A DNA stretch of 64,000 bases from Alishewanella tabrizica (GCF_014652375.1 NZ_BMYR01000002.1:124001-188000); one strand, 5' to 3'. Counted from the stretch's first letter, positions 10,095-20,043 are shown. A program made the numbers and translations. Notes: a model not told the origin generated them from the sequence alone.

Positions 10095-11132
10095 TTACCC
10101 CGCATAACTTGCTAATAAACGTAAACGTTGCTGTTCTAAAGCATGAAGCGGGCGGAGATCACAGTCAAAAGGTGCATTAGCGTTTAGCAACTTGCCAATT
10201 GGGTTGTAGAGCCAATTCAAGCTATTTTGCTGCGGCTTCTCATGCTGTCGAGTGCAACTAAGAATACGACTGGCAAGTTCATTCAGTGTGGCTTGTTGTT
10301 GCCATAGAGGCTTAATTAGCTGTTCTATTAATTTTGCTGCAATACTAGCGTTTTCCGTCATCTCATTTAAGCTTGCAGCAGGTTCAGACACGCTTTTTAT
10401 ATTTACCCATTCGCCAGCATACACATGCTCTAGGCTGTGTGTTTCGGTAGCGAATGGCGTCTGCCAACTGTTACGTGTCAACACGTGTTGCTGCTCTGGT
10501 GTCAAACGGCGTAATAAACCTTCTACAAATTGCAAATGTGTAGTTAAGGCTGAATGCGTAACTGCGTGACTTAGCAACGATCTGTTGTTGGCTAGGGCGT
10601 TACGCCAAAATAGGTAATCGTGTTGCAATAGCGTTTGAGCCATATTTACATCGCCTTGCTGGGTAAGAAGCCAAACCTTTGCCAGATATAAGCGATGTGC
10701 ATAATGTAATACGCTGTAAGAAGGGGCGGTTGTAGTGCTTAGCGGTAAGTCTTCTTGCCAGTGGCTAAACCTTAACAGCGTATCATAAAACGCCAATATG
10801 GCCTGCTCTTGCTCAAGTAAAGTGGCAAGCTCAGATTGCTGTGTAACTAAGGTGTCATGGCAAGTGTCTTCACGACAGGGTGAAAATAGGTGTGTTAATA
10901 GCGCGCTATGCGTTGCCGTTAACTGGTGACTCTGTTGTAGTAGGTATTGATAGCCATTCAGCTCTGGAGCCGTGTGCGGTTGGTTTTCTATCAGGCCTTG
11001 TAACATCAAGGCCTCTGGTGAAGCGGCCTCGTCCTGCCAATTAATCGCAAGCAATACCAGATAACCACTTATTAGCACCGAAATTATGCCCACACATAAC
11101 CATAAAACGAAGGTAATCAATTTTGCTAGCAT
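10095..11132 (-). CDS. Hypothetical membrane-anchored protein
   Basis: 345 residues that I do not recognise. One hydrophobic segment at about residues 5-29 should anchor the protein in the inner membrane, with the rest in the periplasm. The remainder is helical, rich in leucine, glutamine and histidine, and contains a few cysteine pairs (SPCREDTCHD near 84-93, SCTR near 291). No catalytic motif is visible. It converges with the GNAT gene and is followed upstream by 171 bases of noncoding DNA. Confidence 0.7.
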   Translation of the reverse strand: MLAKLITFVLWLCVGIISVLISGYLVLLAINWQDEAASPEALMLQGLIENQPHTAPELNGYQYLLQQSHQLTATHSALLTHLFSPCREDTCHDTLVTQQSELATLLEQEQAILAFYDTLLRFSHWQEDLPLSTTTAPSYSVLHYAHRLYLAKVWLLTQQGDVNMAQTLLQHDYLFWRNALANNRSLLSHAVTHSALTTHLQFVEGLLRRLTPEQQHVLTRNSWQTPFATETHSLEHVYAGEWVNIKSVSEPAASLNEMTENASIAAKLIEQLIKPLWQQQATLNELASRILSCTRQHEKPQQNSLNWLYNPIGKLLNANAPFDCDLRPLHALEQQRLRLLASYAG

Positions 11133-11303
11133 AGTGGCCGTATCCTTATGATCATGGCGTAATGTCGCTACAAAGTTGATATTAAGTGACTAAATTGTTT
11201 TGATCAAGGCTAAATGTATTTTAGGTTAGCGCCATAGCTTAGCTCTAACACTTAAGGTATGAGCTATACCACTAAACACTTTAACGCGTGCCGCGAGACG
11301 CTA

Positions 11304-12365
11304 TTATGTTTGAAACACCGGTTCCAATAATCGAAACGTGCCAGCAGCAGCGTCCATTTCGACATTCGCACCCACCGGTACAATAAACTGTTTCGGAATA
11401 TGACCAATCATGGCACCACGGTAGGCGGGGATGCCCAATGGCTTAATAAAATCAGTGAAAATCTCATCCAGCGTTAAACTGCCCCAGCCACTACCGGGGT
11501 TACAGCGATTGCAATCGCCAAAAATAAAGCCGTTAATTTTATCCAGTGCTCCCATCAGTTTTAACGTACTCATCATACGATCAATTCGATAGGGTTGCTC
11601 TTCAATATCTTCTAAAAATAAGATTTTATCTTGAAAATCAGGTAGGTATGGCGTTCCAGCTAAAGCGGTTAATACCGTAAGATTACCACCAATCAACTGA
11701 CCTTGGGCTTTACCTGAGGTGATGACACGCGTGCGGTTTTCTCGCACCACCAATTCGCCTTTAGGATCGTGCTCATTTTGGTAGGTCAGTAATTCGCGTT
11801 GAAAAAAGACCCGCTCAAACTGATCAACATTAAAGGCATTCCAACTGCCAATACCATTAGGGCCATGAAAACTGATCAACCCGGCTTTGGCCAACAACGC
11901 GTTGTGTAGCGCGGTAATATCGGAGTAGCCCAATAGCGGTTTTGGATTACGGCGGATCATGGCGTAATCAAGTAGCGGTAAAATGCGAGCTGCACCTGAG
12001 CCACCACGAGCACAGATAATGGCACTTACCTCAGGATCGGCAAACATAGCATTTAAATCGGCAGCACGATCTTCGTCTCGTCCTGCTAAATGCCCTCGAC
12101 GCTCCTGATAAAAGCGGCCACTCTTCACGTTAAAGCCTAATGCGCGTAAAACTTCTTTAGCAATGACGAGATCTTCTTGATCGGCAACGGCAGCTGAAGA
12201 CGCAATTAAGCCAACGGTGTCACCTTTGTTGAGCGCTCTGGGCAATATACGTGTGGGCAAAGGTGTTGCTGGGGCAGCTGCTGCGGTTACACTGCAACCG
12301 ACTAAGGGCAACACACTTAGCGCTAAGGCACTGTGTTTTATAAATTGACGTTTGTTCACAGGCAA
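11304..12365 (-). CDS. Exported LD-carboxypeptidase / MccF family (peptidase S66)
   Basis: 353 residues. The serine peptidase S66 family removes the terminal D-alanine from murein tetrapeptides or inactivates microcin C-type compounds. It has ARGGSGAARILPLLD followed by the nucleophile motif GYSDIT (Ser148), a middle LEDIEEQPYRIDRM with the likely catalytic glutamate, and a late GHIPKQ with the histidine. The N-terminus reads as a signal peptide with lipobox LVGC (Cys24), so it is probably a periplasmic lipoprotein; classical LdcA is cytoplasmic. AGGAG precedes the start. Confidence 0.85.
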   Translation of the reverse strand: MPVNKRQFIKHSALALSVLPLVGCSVTAAAAPATPLPTRILPRALNKGDTVGLIASSAAVADQEDLVIAKEVLRALGFNVKSGRFYQERRGHLAGRDEDRAADLNAMFADPEVSAIICARGGSGAARILPLLDYAMIRRNPKPLLGYSDITALHNALLAKAGLISFHGPNGIGSWNAFNVDQFERVFFQRELLTYQNEHDPKGELVVRENRTRVITSGKAQGQLIGGNLTVLTALAGTPYLPDFQDKILFLEDIEEQPYRIDRMMSTLKLMGALDKINGFIFGDCNRCNPGSGWGSLTLDEIFTDFIKPLGIPAYRGAMIGHIPKQFIVPVGANVEMDAAAGTFRLLEPVFQT

Positions 12366-12525
12366 CTCCTCAAACTGTTCTCAGTAACGCACCGATTAAG
12401 CAGTAATAAATTATTCCTATTGATAGCATGATTTTGGAATAATTGCAGCAGCTATACGTCAAAAACCAGCAACGCATCCCATCGAGATGATGATCAGTCA
12501 AATAGAAAAGGAGAAAAACGTCCTA

Positions 12526-12554
12526 TAAAAAAGCCGCAGTATTGGCTGCGGCTT
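12526..12554 (-). terminator. Intrinsic terminator of srmB
   Basis: On the minus strand an 8-bp stem, AGCCGCAG...CTGCGGCT, is followed by a run of T. It begins 25 bases after the srmB stop codon. Confidence 0.8.
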
Positions 12555-12578
12555 CGAGGATGAGCATAGAAGAAAAGC

Positions 12579-13799
12579 TTATTTCTTGGTTTTTTTAGCC
12601 AATTTTTTAGCCGCCAACTTACCGGGTTTTTTCACTTTTTTCGTGACTTTGGCTTCTTTGTTTTTTGGGCGTAAGCCGTCAACTACCCGGCGTTTTAACG
12701 GTTGTTCAGTGTAGCGTTCAATTTTTCCCACAACCGCCATATCGTGTGCTTCTACCAGTGAAATAGCCGTGCCCTTTTTGCCCGCGCGGCCAGTGCGGCC
12801 GATCCGGTGAACATAGACATCGGCGGTGCGTGGCAAGTCGTAGTTAATCACATGGCTAATATCATCAATATCCAGACCTCGGGCGGCCACATCGGTGGCA
12901 ACCAGAATACGGACCTGATTATTAGTGAAACGTGCTAACGCTAATAAGCGTTTGTCTTGTGGCATTTCTCCTTGTAACCAGCAGCTGCGAATGCCGGCTG
13001 TTTCCAACTGGCCGGTCAAGGTCGCTAAACGTTCACGGGTTTTTACAAACACGATGGCTTTGGTTACGTCGGGTTGTTTTAATAAGTGAATCAATAGTGC
13101 CAGCTTATGGTTAGCATCATCGGCCAGATGGCACCATTGTAAAATTTTGGCTTTTTCTTTGCGCGATGGCTGCGCTTCTACCCGCTCAGGTTCTTTTAAA
13201 ACATTGCTGGCAAAACGCTCAAGTGAAGCGCCTTCCAATGTAGCAGACAGCAGCAACGTCTGGCGACGGCGCTTGGCTTCCAGCACAATACGGTTCATCT
13301 CACCGACAAAACCCATATCTAACATGCGATCGGCTTCGTCAAGAATAAGCAATTCAACTTCGTCAGCTTGAAAACTTTCTTCGTCTAAATATTCAATTAA
13401 TCGCCCAGGAGTGGCAACCAAAATGTCGTTATTTTTTTCTAAGGTATCTTTATGGCTACCATAGTTAATACCGCCGGTAATTAAACCAACATTTAAGGTG
13501 GTGAACTGGCTAAATTGTCTGAACTCGTCGTATACCTGATACGCGAGTTCGCGAGTCGGTGTCATCACCAGTACACGGGCAAACCCAGGATCGCGCCGCG
13601 GGAAATCGAGTAAATATTGAATAGCCGGTAATACAAATGCCAGTGTTTTACCGGTACCGGTTGGCGCACTGGCCAACAAATCGCGACCCTCTAAGGCAAT
13701 AGGAATCGCCAATTGTTGGATCTGGGTCGGCTGATCAAAACCTGCCAAATCCAGCGCCCGATTTAGGGCGTCATCCAGTTGAAACTCGGTAAAAGACAT
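12579..13799 (-). CDS. srmB: DEAD-box ATP-dependent RNA helicase SrmB
   Basis: An RNA helicase of early 50S ribosomal subunit assembly. 406 residues with every DEAD-box motif: Q-motif region FDQPTQIQ, Walker A APTGTGKT, PTRELAYQ, LDEADRMLDMGF, LLSATL, and HRIGRTGRAGKKG. The C-terminal 25 residues are a lysine-rich RNA-binding tail. It diverges from trmN6 across 75 bases, the same arrangement as in E. coli, which supports the SrmB assignment over other DEAD-box paralogues. Confidence 0.93.
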   Translation of the reverse strand: MSFTEFQLDDALNRALDLAGFDQPTQIQQLAIPIALEGRDLLASAPTGTGKTLAFVLPAIQYLLDFPRRDPGFARVLVMTPTRELAYQVYDEFRQFSQFTTLNVGLITGGINYGSHKDTLEKNNDILVATPGRLIEYLDEESFQADEVELLILDEADRMLDMGFVGEMNRIVLEAKRRRQTLLLSATLEGASLERFASNVLKEPERVEAQPSRKEKAKILQWCHLADDANHKLALLIHLLKQPDVTKAIVFVKTRERLATLTGQLETAGIRSCWLQGEMPQDKRLLALARFTNNQVRILVATDVAARGLDIDDISHVINYDLPRTADVYVHRIGRTGRAGKKGTAISLVEAHDMAVVGKIERYTEQPLKRRVVDGLRPKNKEAKVTKKVKKPGKLAAKKLAKKTKK

Positions 13800-13874
13800 C
13801 TGTGGTACCTCAACGTTATGCGTTTACCTTATGACATTATAAGCAACTGCGGGTAAACTGGCAGTGGAGGGCTT

Positions 13875-14600
13875 ATGTCAGCAGGTTTTCAATGTAAACA
13901 ATTCTATATTGCGCATCAGTCTTGTGCGATGAAAGTCGGCACTGATGCACTGTTATTAGGTGCTTGGGCGCAATTACCCACTTGCGGCGCTGTGTTAGAT
14001 ATTGGCGCAGGCAGTGGTATTATTAGTTTGATGCTGGCGCAGCGCAGTCAGGGCGCTTTAGCCATCAGCGCGGTTGAGCTGGATGACGCCGCAGCAACGC
14101 AAGCAACGGACAATGTCCGGCACAGTCCCTGGCCGCAGGCCATTACTGTAATAAAGGGCGATATTCTAACCTATCAGACAGCACAACGTTATGCTTTAAT
14201 TGTTTCAAACCCACCTTTTTTTCAAGATGCACTTGTCAGCCCAGATCGAAAACGACAACAAGCGCGACATACGCAATCCCTGCCGTTTCCCGCCTTGCTC
14301 AGTAAAGCTTCCAGTGTATTAGCAGATGATGGGCAGTTTTGTCTGATATTACCGGCGGCTAGCCAAGCAGTTTTTATGCAAGCCGCGCAGGCCGCAGGCT
14401 GGTATTGTCGGCAATTATGTGCCATCCGCAGTAAGGCAGAAAAGCCGGTTAGCCGTTATTTACAAAGGTGGGGAAGAGGGGATCTCGTAGCAAAGCGGTG
14501 TGACCCAATACAACACGATTCGCTGATAATACACGATGCTGGCGGCGGGTATTCAGCCGCCTATCGTGCATTATTGCGTGATTTTTATTTAGCCTTTTAA
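13875..14600 (+). CDS. trmN6: tRNA1(Val) (adenine37-N6)-methyltransferase
   Basis: Methylates A37 of valine tRNA using S-adenosylmethionine. 241 residues with the SAM-binding VLDIGAGSGIISLMLAQ, acidic VELDD, and the amino-methyltransferase motif NPPFF near residue 116. GGAGGG lies ahead of the ATG. The stop overlaps the stop of the convergent hydrolase gene by four bases. Confidence 0.92.
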   Translation: MSAGFQCKQFYIAHQSCAMKVGTDALLLGAWAQLPTCGAVLDIGAGSGIISLMLAQRSQGALAISAVELDDAAATQATDNVRHSPWPQAITVIKGDILTYQTAQRYALIVSNPPFFQDALVSPDRKRQQARHTQSLPFPALLSKASSVLADDGQFCLILPAASQAVFMQAAQAAGWYCRQLCAIRSKAEKPVSRYLQRWGRGDLVAKRCDPIQHDSLIIHDAGGGYSAAYRALLRDFYLAF

Positions 14601-15697
14601 CCTGCAGTATTTTCGGTGCGCAAAAACTGGGCTAACACGGCCTGATGTTGCTGTGCCCATGCGCTGATCGCTCGATCATCACCTGTTACCACTTCGTCGA
14701 TAAACGCCGTGGATAATGCTTGCGTGGCGGCTTTAATCACCTGTTGTTGCGCTGTCGGTTCGGCATTACGGCGCCAACCCGAAAAAATATTGTGGCTGCC
14801 GGCGCTAAATACAGCCAGTATTTTATAGTGGCTGGCCATCGCTTCGTATAAATCAAAGCGATCTTGTGGGGCAGAGTAAAAGCCAGGAACCCGAATTTCG
14901 TCTTCAGTGGTGGTGATGTGCAAGGTGGGCAGATGAATATCAGACAACACGCTCACTAAGGATTGGCTGTTATAAAAGGGCGGTGCGGAGATTAAAATCG
15001 CCGCCTTAATACGCGGATCCTTTAAACTCACCGTCGAACCATTCTGTTCAACTTGGGCGCCGCTCAATAGCATTGCGGTATTGGCGCCATACGAATGACC
15101 CGCCATAATAATGTGCTCGTGATTAATGTCTGTAGCATAGTCAGACGCTAGAAACTGGTCCAACGCAAAAGTCACATCTTGCACTCTGGCTAACGCTTCG
15201 CTGGCATCAGCGGCATCCATTAAGCGAAACGGTAATAACAAGCGACTGCCGCGCCAAACTTGGCGATCACTGCCAACATGCTGTAAATGCAAGCTGGCAT
15301 AGCCTTGACTGGCCCAATATTGACCAAGGTAGGCGTAACGCTCTTTTGACCCCCCTAAACCATGCGAAAAAACGATTAATGCTTTGGCTTTTTGACGTCC
15401 TACAGGTTTAAACAAGAGTGCCGGTACTTGGCGGTCGCGGCGGGTATCGAGCCAATTAAAATCGATCTCGGTAACCCGTTGCGATAAGCGCTGCGTGACC
15501 TGTTCGGCATAAACAACTGAGGGTAACTGTAATTGCTGTTGCCAAAGGGTATGATCGGGCGCGGGTTTTTGTGCACAGCCGATAAACACAAACAATAAAA
15601 AAAGGCTAGAGAGGCCGGCGCAAAAGGGTTTTTGTCTTAATACACGAGACAATTTGCGTGAAAAGCTTAATCTGTTTAAGGAAAAAAAAGCAAACAT
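14597..15697 (-). CDS. Lipoprotein alpha/beta hydrolase (PAF-acetylhydrolase-like)
   Basis: About 366 residues from the chosen ATG; the frame extends a further 29 codons upstream and no start has a clear ribosome site. The hydrophobic run LFLLFVFIGC is a lipobox-like signal peptide, so the enzyme should be anchored in the envelope. The hydrolase core shows VFSHGLGGSKERYAYLG (oxyanion loop), nucleophile GHSYGAN, and a late GSHNIFSG with the histidine. The layout resembles platelet-activating-factor acetylhydrolase and dienelactone hydrolases. The substrate is unknown. Confidence 0.8.
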   Translation of the reverse strand: MFAFFSLNRLSFSRKLSRVLRQKPFCAGLSSLFLLFVFIGCAQKPAPDHTLWQQQLQLPSVVYAEQVTQRLSQRVTEIDFNWLDTRRDRQVPALLFKPVGRQKAKALIVFSHGLGGSKERYAYLGQYWASQGYASLHLQHVGSDRQVWRGSRLLLPFRLMDAADASEALARVQDVTFALDQFLASDYATDINHEHIIMAGHSYGANTAMLLSGAQVEQNGSTVSLKDPRIKAAILISAPPFYNSQSLVSVLSDIHLPTLHITTTEDEIRVPGFYSAPQDRFDLYEAMASHYKILAVFSAGSHNIFSGWRRNAEPTAQQQVIKAATQALSTAFIDEVVTGDDRAISAWAQQHQAVLAQFLRTENTAG

Positions 15698-15834
15698 AGT
15701 AGAGGAGTTAACCTTCGCCATTGATAGTAATAAGCAATACGCTGGAAAGGCAATAAAGGTTTGCTTCGTTCGCAAGAACGCCATCGCTAAGCAACTAAAT
15801 CGCTAAGCGATTATTTTGGGGCACGATACCGGCA

Positions 15835-16350
15835 TTATACGTCGGCACACTCCAACAAAATTTGCTCAATCCATTGTGCTAACCGAGCATCGGTTTGTTC
15901 ATATTGGTTTTCGTCGTCCAGTGCTAAGCCATAAAACCACTCACCATCTGGAGTTAAAGCTTTAGAAGCAATAAAGTCGTAACCTGTGTTGGGCCAAAAC
16001 CCCACGCGTTTTACGTTTTGTTGTGCAATTTCGTGGTGTAACATGCCAAGCGCATCCTGAAACCACTCGGCATAGCCAATTTGATCACCCATACCATAGA
16101 GCGCAATAATTTTACCGCTTAAATCCACTTGATTGATTTCAGGCCAGTGCGCTTCCCAATCTTCCTGAATTTCGCCAAAATCCCACGTAGACAGCCCTAA
16201 AATCAGCATATCGTAGTGCGCCATAGCGTCCAGAGGCGTATCTTTTAAGTTATGTAATGCCACCAATTCAGGCCCAATCAGTGCCTGAATTTTCTCTGCG
16301 ACCATTTCGGTATAACAGGTGGTTGAACCGTAAAATAAGCCAATTTTCAT
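15835..16350 (-). CDS. fldB: Flavodoxin
   Basis: A long-chain flavodoxin carrying FMN, an electron donor for radical and reductive enzymes. 171 residues beginning [16 protein letters not shown], where the phosphate-binding loop has the T/S-rich pattern. The isoalloxazine loops read LSTWDFGE and YGMGDQIGY. It diverges from xerD-dsbC-recJ, as fldB does in E. coli, which favours FldB over FldA. The start codon sits at the edge of three tandem 14-bp repeats; an upstream in-frame GTG lies inside them. Confidence 0.9.
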   Translation of the reverse strand: MKIGLFYGSTTCYTEMVAEKIQALIGPELVALHNLKDTPLDAMAHYDMLILGLSTWDFGEIQEDWEAHWPEINQVDLSGKIIALYGMGDQIGYAEWFQDALGMLHHEIAQQNVKRVGFWPNTGYDFIASKALTPDGEWFYGLALDDENQYEQTDARLAQWIEQILLECADV

Positions 16351-16391
16351 TAAACACTGCACCTTAAGTATTGCATCTTAAACACTGCATC
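16350..16391 (-). repeat. Three tandem 14-bp repeats in the fldB leader
   Basis: The plus strand reads TTAAACACTGCACC, TTAAGTATTGCATC and TTAAACACTGCATC without gaps. The block abuts the fldB ATG, so it lies in the leader RNA and includes the weak AAGG ribosome site. It could be a regulator-binding array or a slippage-prone tract. Confidence 0.8.
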
Positions 16392-16576
16392 TTATTCACT
16401 TTGTCAGTATTTTATACCCAAATACCCTAAAGATGCGAGCTTAGCGGTCTTAACTGCGAACGGCTATTAGGGGCGAGCTTGGATTTGGATACAGTGAGGT
16501 GCAAAACACGGTTGAAGTCTGTTACTCGCCCAGTAAATCCGTTACTATAAGGCTATCCAGATTTTAAAAGCTTGCT

Positions 16577-17506
16577 ATGAGCATTATACCTTCGAGTGCG
16601 TCTTCGATGGTGCTACCTGACAGCACCTTAGCACACATACAACAGTTCTTAGATCAGCTCTACTTAGAGCAAGACGCCAGTCCGCACACGTTAAGTGCTT
16701 ATGGCACTGATCTAAAACATTTTGCCCAGTATTTGTTATCAAAACAGTTATCGTTATTGGCCGTCAGTGCCAATGATATCAATGGCTATTTAGCCGAGCG
16801 TATAGATAAAGGCTTTAATCCACGGAGTACCTCGCGCTTATTAAGCAGTTTGCGCCGATTTTATCGCTATTGGCATCAGCAAGGGGCGGTGGCCGCAAAT
16901 CCGGTTGAACACTTGCTTAACCCGAAAATAGGCTCTAGTTTGCCTAAAACCCTGTCTGAAGCCGATGTAGATGCATTACTCTCAGCGCCTGACTTAACCG
17001 ATACGATTCAATTTCGTGATAAAGCGATGCTAGAACTGCTGTATGCCACGGGATTACGAGTAACTGAATTGGTAAGCCTAACCATGCAGCAGCTGTATAT
17101 TAATCAAGGCGTAGTGCGGGTATTGGGGAAAGGCCGCAAAGAACGTCTAGTGCCCATGGGCGAAGAGGCGCAGTTTTGGTTAACGCGCTATTTGCGTGAA
17201 GTACGGCCAGCCTTATTGGGCAATGATCAGGATGTGGTGTTTCCCAGTAATCGCCAGCAAGAAATGACCCGGCAAACCTTCTGGCACCGTATTAAGTTTT
17301 ATGCGAAAGTAGCGGGCATTCAGGCAACGTTGTCGCCACATACGGTAAGGCACGCCTTTGCCACGCATTTATTGAACCATGGCGCTGACTTACGCGTGGT
17401 ACAACTGTTATTGGGGCACAGTGATTTATCCACGACGCAAATTTATACCCATGTTGCTCAGGCTCGGCTAAAGCAACTGCATCAACAGCATCATCCGCGC
17501 GGATAA
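16577..17506 (+). CDS. xerD: Site-specific tyrosine recombinase XerD
   Basis: Resolves chromosome dimers at dif with XerC under FtsK control. 309 residues: a core-binding SAM-like domain to about residue 110, then the catalytic domain with YATGLRVTELV (Arg), VLGKGRKERLVP (Lys), SPHTVRHAFATHLLNHGADLR (His/Arg), LLGHSDLSTTQIYTH (His and nucleophilic Tyr). The C-terminal LHQQHHPRG matches E. coli XerD. The position ahead of dsbC-recJ confirms a housekeeping XerD rather than a phage or integron integrase. Confidence 0.97.
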   Translation: MSIIPSSASSMVLPDSTLAHIQQFLDQLYLEQDASPHTLSAYGTDLKHFAQYLLSKQLSLLAVSANDINGYLAERIDKGFNPRSTSRLLSSLRRFYRYWHQQGAVAANPVEHLLNPKIGSSLPKTLSEADVDALLSAPDLTDTIQFRDKAMLELLYATGLRVTELVSLTMQQLYINQGVVRVLGKGRKERLVPMGEEAQFWLTRYLREVRPALLGNDQDVVFPSNRQQEMTRQTFWHRIKFYAKVAGIQATLSPHTVRHAFATHLLNHGADLRVVQLLLGHSDLSTTQIYTHVAQARLKQLHQQHHPRG

Positions 17507-17524
17507 TGCAGATTAGGAACTCAT

Positions 17525-18256
17525 ATGAATAAAATTGTTAACACGGTAACCGCAAGTATTGTCGCCAGTACATTGTCTTTTATGGCGTTTGCCGATCAGG
17601 CAAAAATTACTGCAGCATTAGATCAGGTGGGATTGAAGGTACAACAAGTCAGCGCCTCTCCTATGACTGGGGTATCCCAAGTGGTGACGGATCGTGGACT
17701 CTTTTTTATGTCGGATGATGGCCGGTTTTTAATTGCGGGTAATGTACTGGATTTGCAAAATTGGCAGCAAGTGCGCGGTCAACAAGTGCCCACCAATTTA
17801 AAAGATCAATTAATGGCGCCCATTATTGTCGACAAGTTGGCTGAGCAAAAAGCCAGTATGATTGAATACAAAGCCCCTAACGAAAAATATGTGGTGCACG
17901 TATTTACTGATCCCAGCTGTGGTTATTGCCGCAAGCTACACTCAGAGATGAAAGACTATCTAAAAGCCGGTATCACCGTGCGTTATCTTGCTTACCCCCG
18001 TGCGGGTGTTAGCTCAGAGACGGGCTTACAAATGCAGCACATTTGGTGCGCTAAAAATCAACAAGGTGCCATGGATAACGCGAAAGACGATAAAAACGTT
18101 GCCAAAGCCATGTGTCAAAACCCGGTTGCCAACCATTATGAATTGGGGCAGTTTTTTGGGGTAACGGGTACGCCAGCGGTCATCATGCCAAACGGTCAGT
18201 TAGTGCCGGGATATATGCCGGTTGCCGCGATGTTGGAACAACTGAAAGCGGGTTAA
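17525..18256 (+). CDS. dsbC: Thiol:disulfide interchange protein DsbC
   Basis: A periplasmic disulfide isomerase, kept reduced by DsbD. 243 residues with a signal peptide ending near AFA-DQ (residue 23), an N-terminal dimerisation domain, and a thioredoxin-like domain with the active site CGYC at 132-135, a second cysteine pair (Cys at about 175 and 197) and cis-proline in TGTPAVI. It lies 18 bases after xerD and 12 before recJ, as in E. coli. Confidence 0.95.
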   Translation: MNKIVNTVTASIVASTLSFMAFADQAKITAALDQVGLKVQQVSASPMTGVSQVVTDRGLFFMSDDGRFLIAGNVLDLQNWQQVRGQQVPTNLKDQLMAPIIVDKLAEQKASMIEYKAPNEKYVVHVFTDPSCGYCRKLHSEMKDYLKAGITVRYLAYPRAGVSSETGLQMQHIWCAKNQQGAMDNAKDDKNVAKAMCQNPVANHYELGQFFGVTGTPAVIMPNGQLVPGYMPVAAMLEQLKAG

Positions 18257-18268
18257 GGAGTTATCGCG

Positions 18269-20002
18269 TTGTTGCTAAAACAGATTAATCGACGGCCATT
18301 ACCACAGGGCGAAAGCGTGCTTGATCCCGCCTTGCATCCTATTTTACAGCGCCTCTACCTTAGCCGTGGTGTACGGAGTAATAACGAATTACAGCGCAAT
18401 GCGGGCGCATTACTGCCTTTTAGTCAGCTAAAAGGTATGGTTAGCGCAACGGCTTTGCTGATCGATGCTCTGACACAGCAACAACGGATCGTTATTGTGG
18501 GTGACTTTGATGCGGATGGCGCAACCAGTACCGCCGTACTGATGAGTGGTTTAAAAGCCTTTGGTTTTAAGTACCTTGAATATATGGTCCCCAACCGCTT
18601 TGAGTATGGCTACGGCTTAACGCCCGAACTGGCTGAAATTGTGGTAGCGCAAGGCGCCGAATTGATTATCACCGTGGATAACGGCATTTCGGCAATCGAG
18701 GGCGTAGCCTTAGCGAAAAACGCCGGGGTAAAGGTATTGGTTACCGACCATCACTTACCAGGTGCCGAATTACCGGCAGCGGATGCTATTGTTAATCCTA
18801 ATCAGCCGGGATGCGACTTTCCTAGTAAAGCACTGGCTGGTGTGGGTGTGGCCTTTTATCTGTTGCTGGCACTGCGAGCCGCGCTTCGCGATCAGGGCTA
18901 TTTTCAGCAGCATAATCTACCCGAGCCTAATGTGGCGGAACTGCTGGATTTAGTGGCGCTTGGCACGGTTGCCGATGTGGTGCCACTGGATAGCAATAAC
19001 CGCATTTTAGTGCATCAAGGTTTAATGCGGATTCGTGCTGGCAAATGCCGCCCCGGTATTCAGGCGCTAATTGATGTGGCTAATCGCGATGCGACTAAAC
19101 TTACTGCCAGCGATTTTGGTTTTGCGCTGGGGCCGCGGTTAAATGCCGCTGGTCGCTTGGATGATATGGCATTGGGTATAAGCTGTTTGCTGGCGCCTAA
19201 CCTAGGGTTAGCACGCCAATATGCGGCAGAGTTAGATGCCTTAAACGGCGAACGGCGTAGCATTGAACAAAGTATGCAAGTAGAAGCGCAAGCGTTTTTA
19301 AGCCAGTTATCCTTTGATGGCAGTAGCTTGCCAGAGTGCCTGTGTTTATATCGGGCTGATTGGCATCAAGGGGTTATTGGTATTTTAGCCGGGCGTATTA
19401 AAGAGCAGTTTCATCGGCCCACTATTGCCTTCGCGCAGGGCGACAATGGTGAGCTAAAAGGCTCTGCGCGTTCAATCCCTGGCCTGCATATGCGTGATTT
19501 ATTGGAAGAAATTGCTAGCCAATACCCAGGCTTAATTAAAAAGTTTGGTGGCCATGCTATGGCCGCTGGCTTGACCATCGCGGAAGAAAAACTGGAAACC
19601 TTTAAAGTCGCCTTGGGGTTTACCGCCAAAAAATACCTGACTGCTGAGCAGCTCCAAGCCATTATTTTTAGCGATGGCGAGCTGGATCACAGTTGTTTTG
19701 AGCTGGATTTCGCACAATTGCTGCAAAATGCCGGTCCATGGGGGCAAGCCTTTCCTGAGCCGGTATTTGATGGTGAATTTAAACTCCTCAACCAAAAGAT
19801 GCTGGCAGATCGTCATTTAAAGCTGATGTTACAAGGGCCAGGCGGTAAGCTGGTCGACGCCATCTGGTTTAATGCTGACAACAAAGCGTGGCCCAATGTG
19901 AATGTACAGCGTGTAAGGTTGGCGTATCAGTTAGATATTAACGAATATCGCGAGCAACAGAGCTTGCAATTAATTGTTAGGCATATGGAAGCGCTGACCT
20001 AA
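18269..20002 (+). CDS. recJ: Single-stranded-DNA exonuclease RecJ
   Basis: A 5'-3' ssDNA exonuclease of RecF recombination and mismatch repair. 577 residues, exactly the E. coli length. The DHH domain has VGDFDADGATS and VTDHHLPG. Later come LLDLVALGTVADVVPL and the DHHA1 motif FGGHAMAAG. The start is TTG with TAAGGAG eight bases upstream; a second TTG follows directly but is spaced less well. A weak start would keep this nuclease at low level. The stop lies against a decayed copy of a dispersed inverted repeat. Confidence 0.95.
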   Translation: MLLKQINRRPLPQGESVLDPALHPILQRLYLSRGVRSNNELQRNAGALLPFSQLKGMVSATALLIDALTQQQRIVIVGDFDADGATSTAVLMSGLKAFGFKYLEYMVPNRFEYGYGLTPELAEIVVAQGAELIITVDNGISAIEGVALAKNAGVKVLVTDHHLPGAELPAADAIVNPNQPGCDFPSKALAGVGVAFYLLLALRAALRDQGYFQQHNLPEPNVAELLDLVALGTVADVVPLDSNNRILVHQGLMRIRAGKCRPGIQALIDVANRDATKLTASDFGFALGPRLNAAGRLDDMALGISCLLAPNLGLARQYAAELDALNGERRSIEQSMQVEAQAFLSQLSFDGSSLPECLCLYRADWHQGVIGILAGRIKEQFHRPTIAFAQGDNGELKGSARSIPGLHMRDLLEEIASQYPGLIKKFGGHAMAAGLTIAEEKLETFKVALGFTAKKYLTAEQLQAIIFSDGELDHSCFELDFAQLLQNAGPWGQAFPEPVFDGEFKLLNQKMLADRHLKLMLQGPGGKLVDAIWFNADNKAWPNVNVQRVRLAYQLDINEYREQQSLQLIVRHMEALT

Positions 20003-20010
20003 GACCCACC

Positions 20011-20043
20011 GCAAAAACAACGACCAAACGTCAACGCGCCCTA
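20011..20043 (+). repeat. Decayed half copy of the purL-leader inverted repeat
   Basis: These 33 bases match the right half of the repeat at 33391-33423 at 29 positions, including CAAACGTCAAC and CGCCCTA. The left arm is not recognisable and would fall across the recJ stop codon. Confidence 0.65.

Noticed and set aside
16577-17506. Tyrosine recombinase considered as the integrase of the cassette-like region
   Set aside because: It is XerD by motif, C-terminus and position before dsbC-recJ. It lacks the extra integron-integrase segment and lies 10 kb away.
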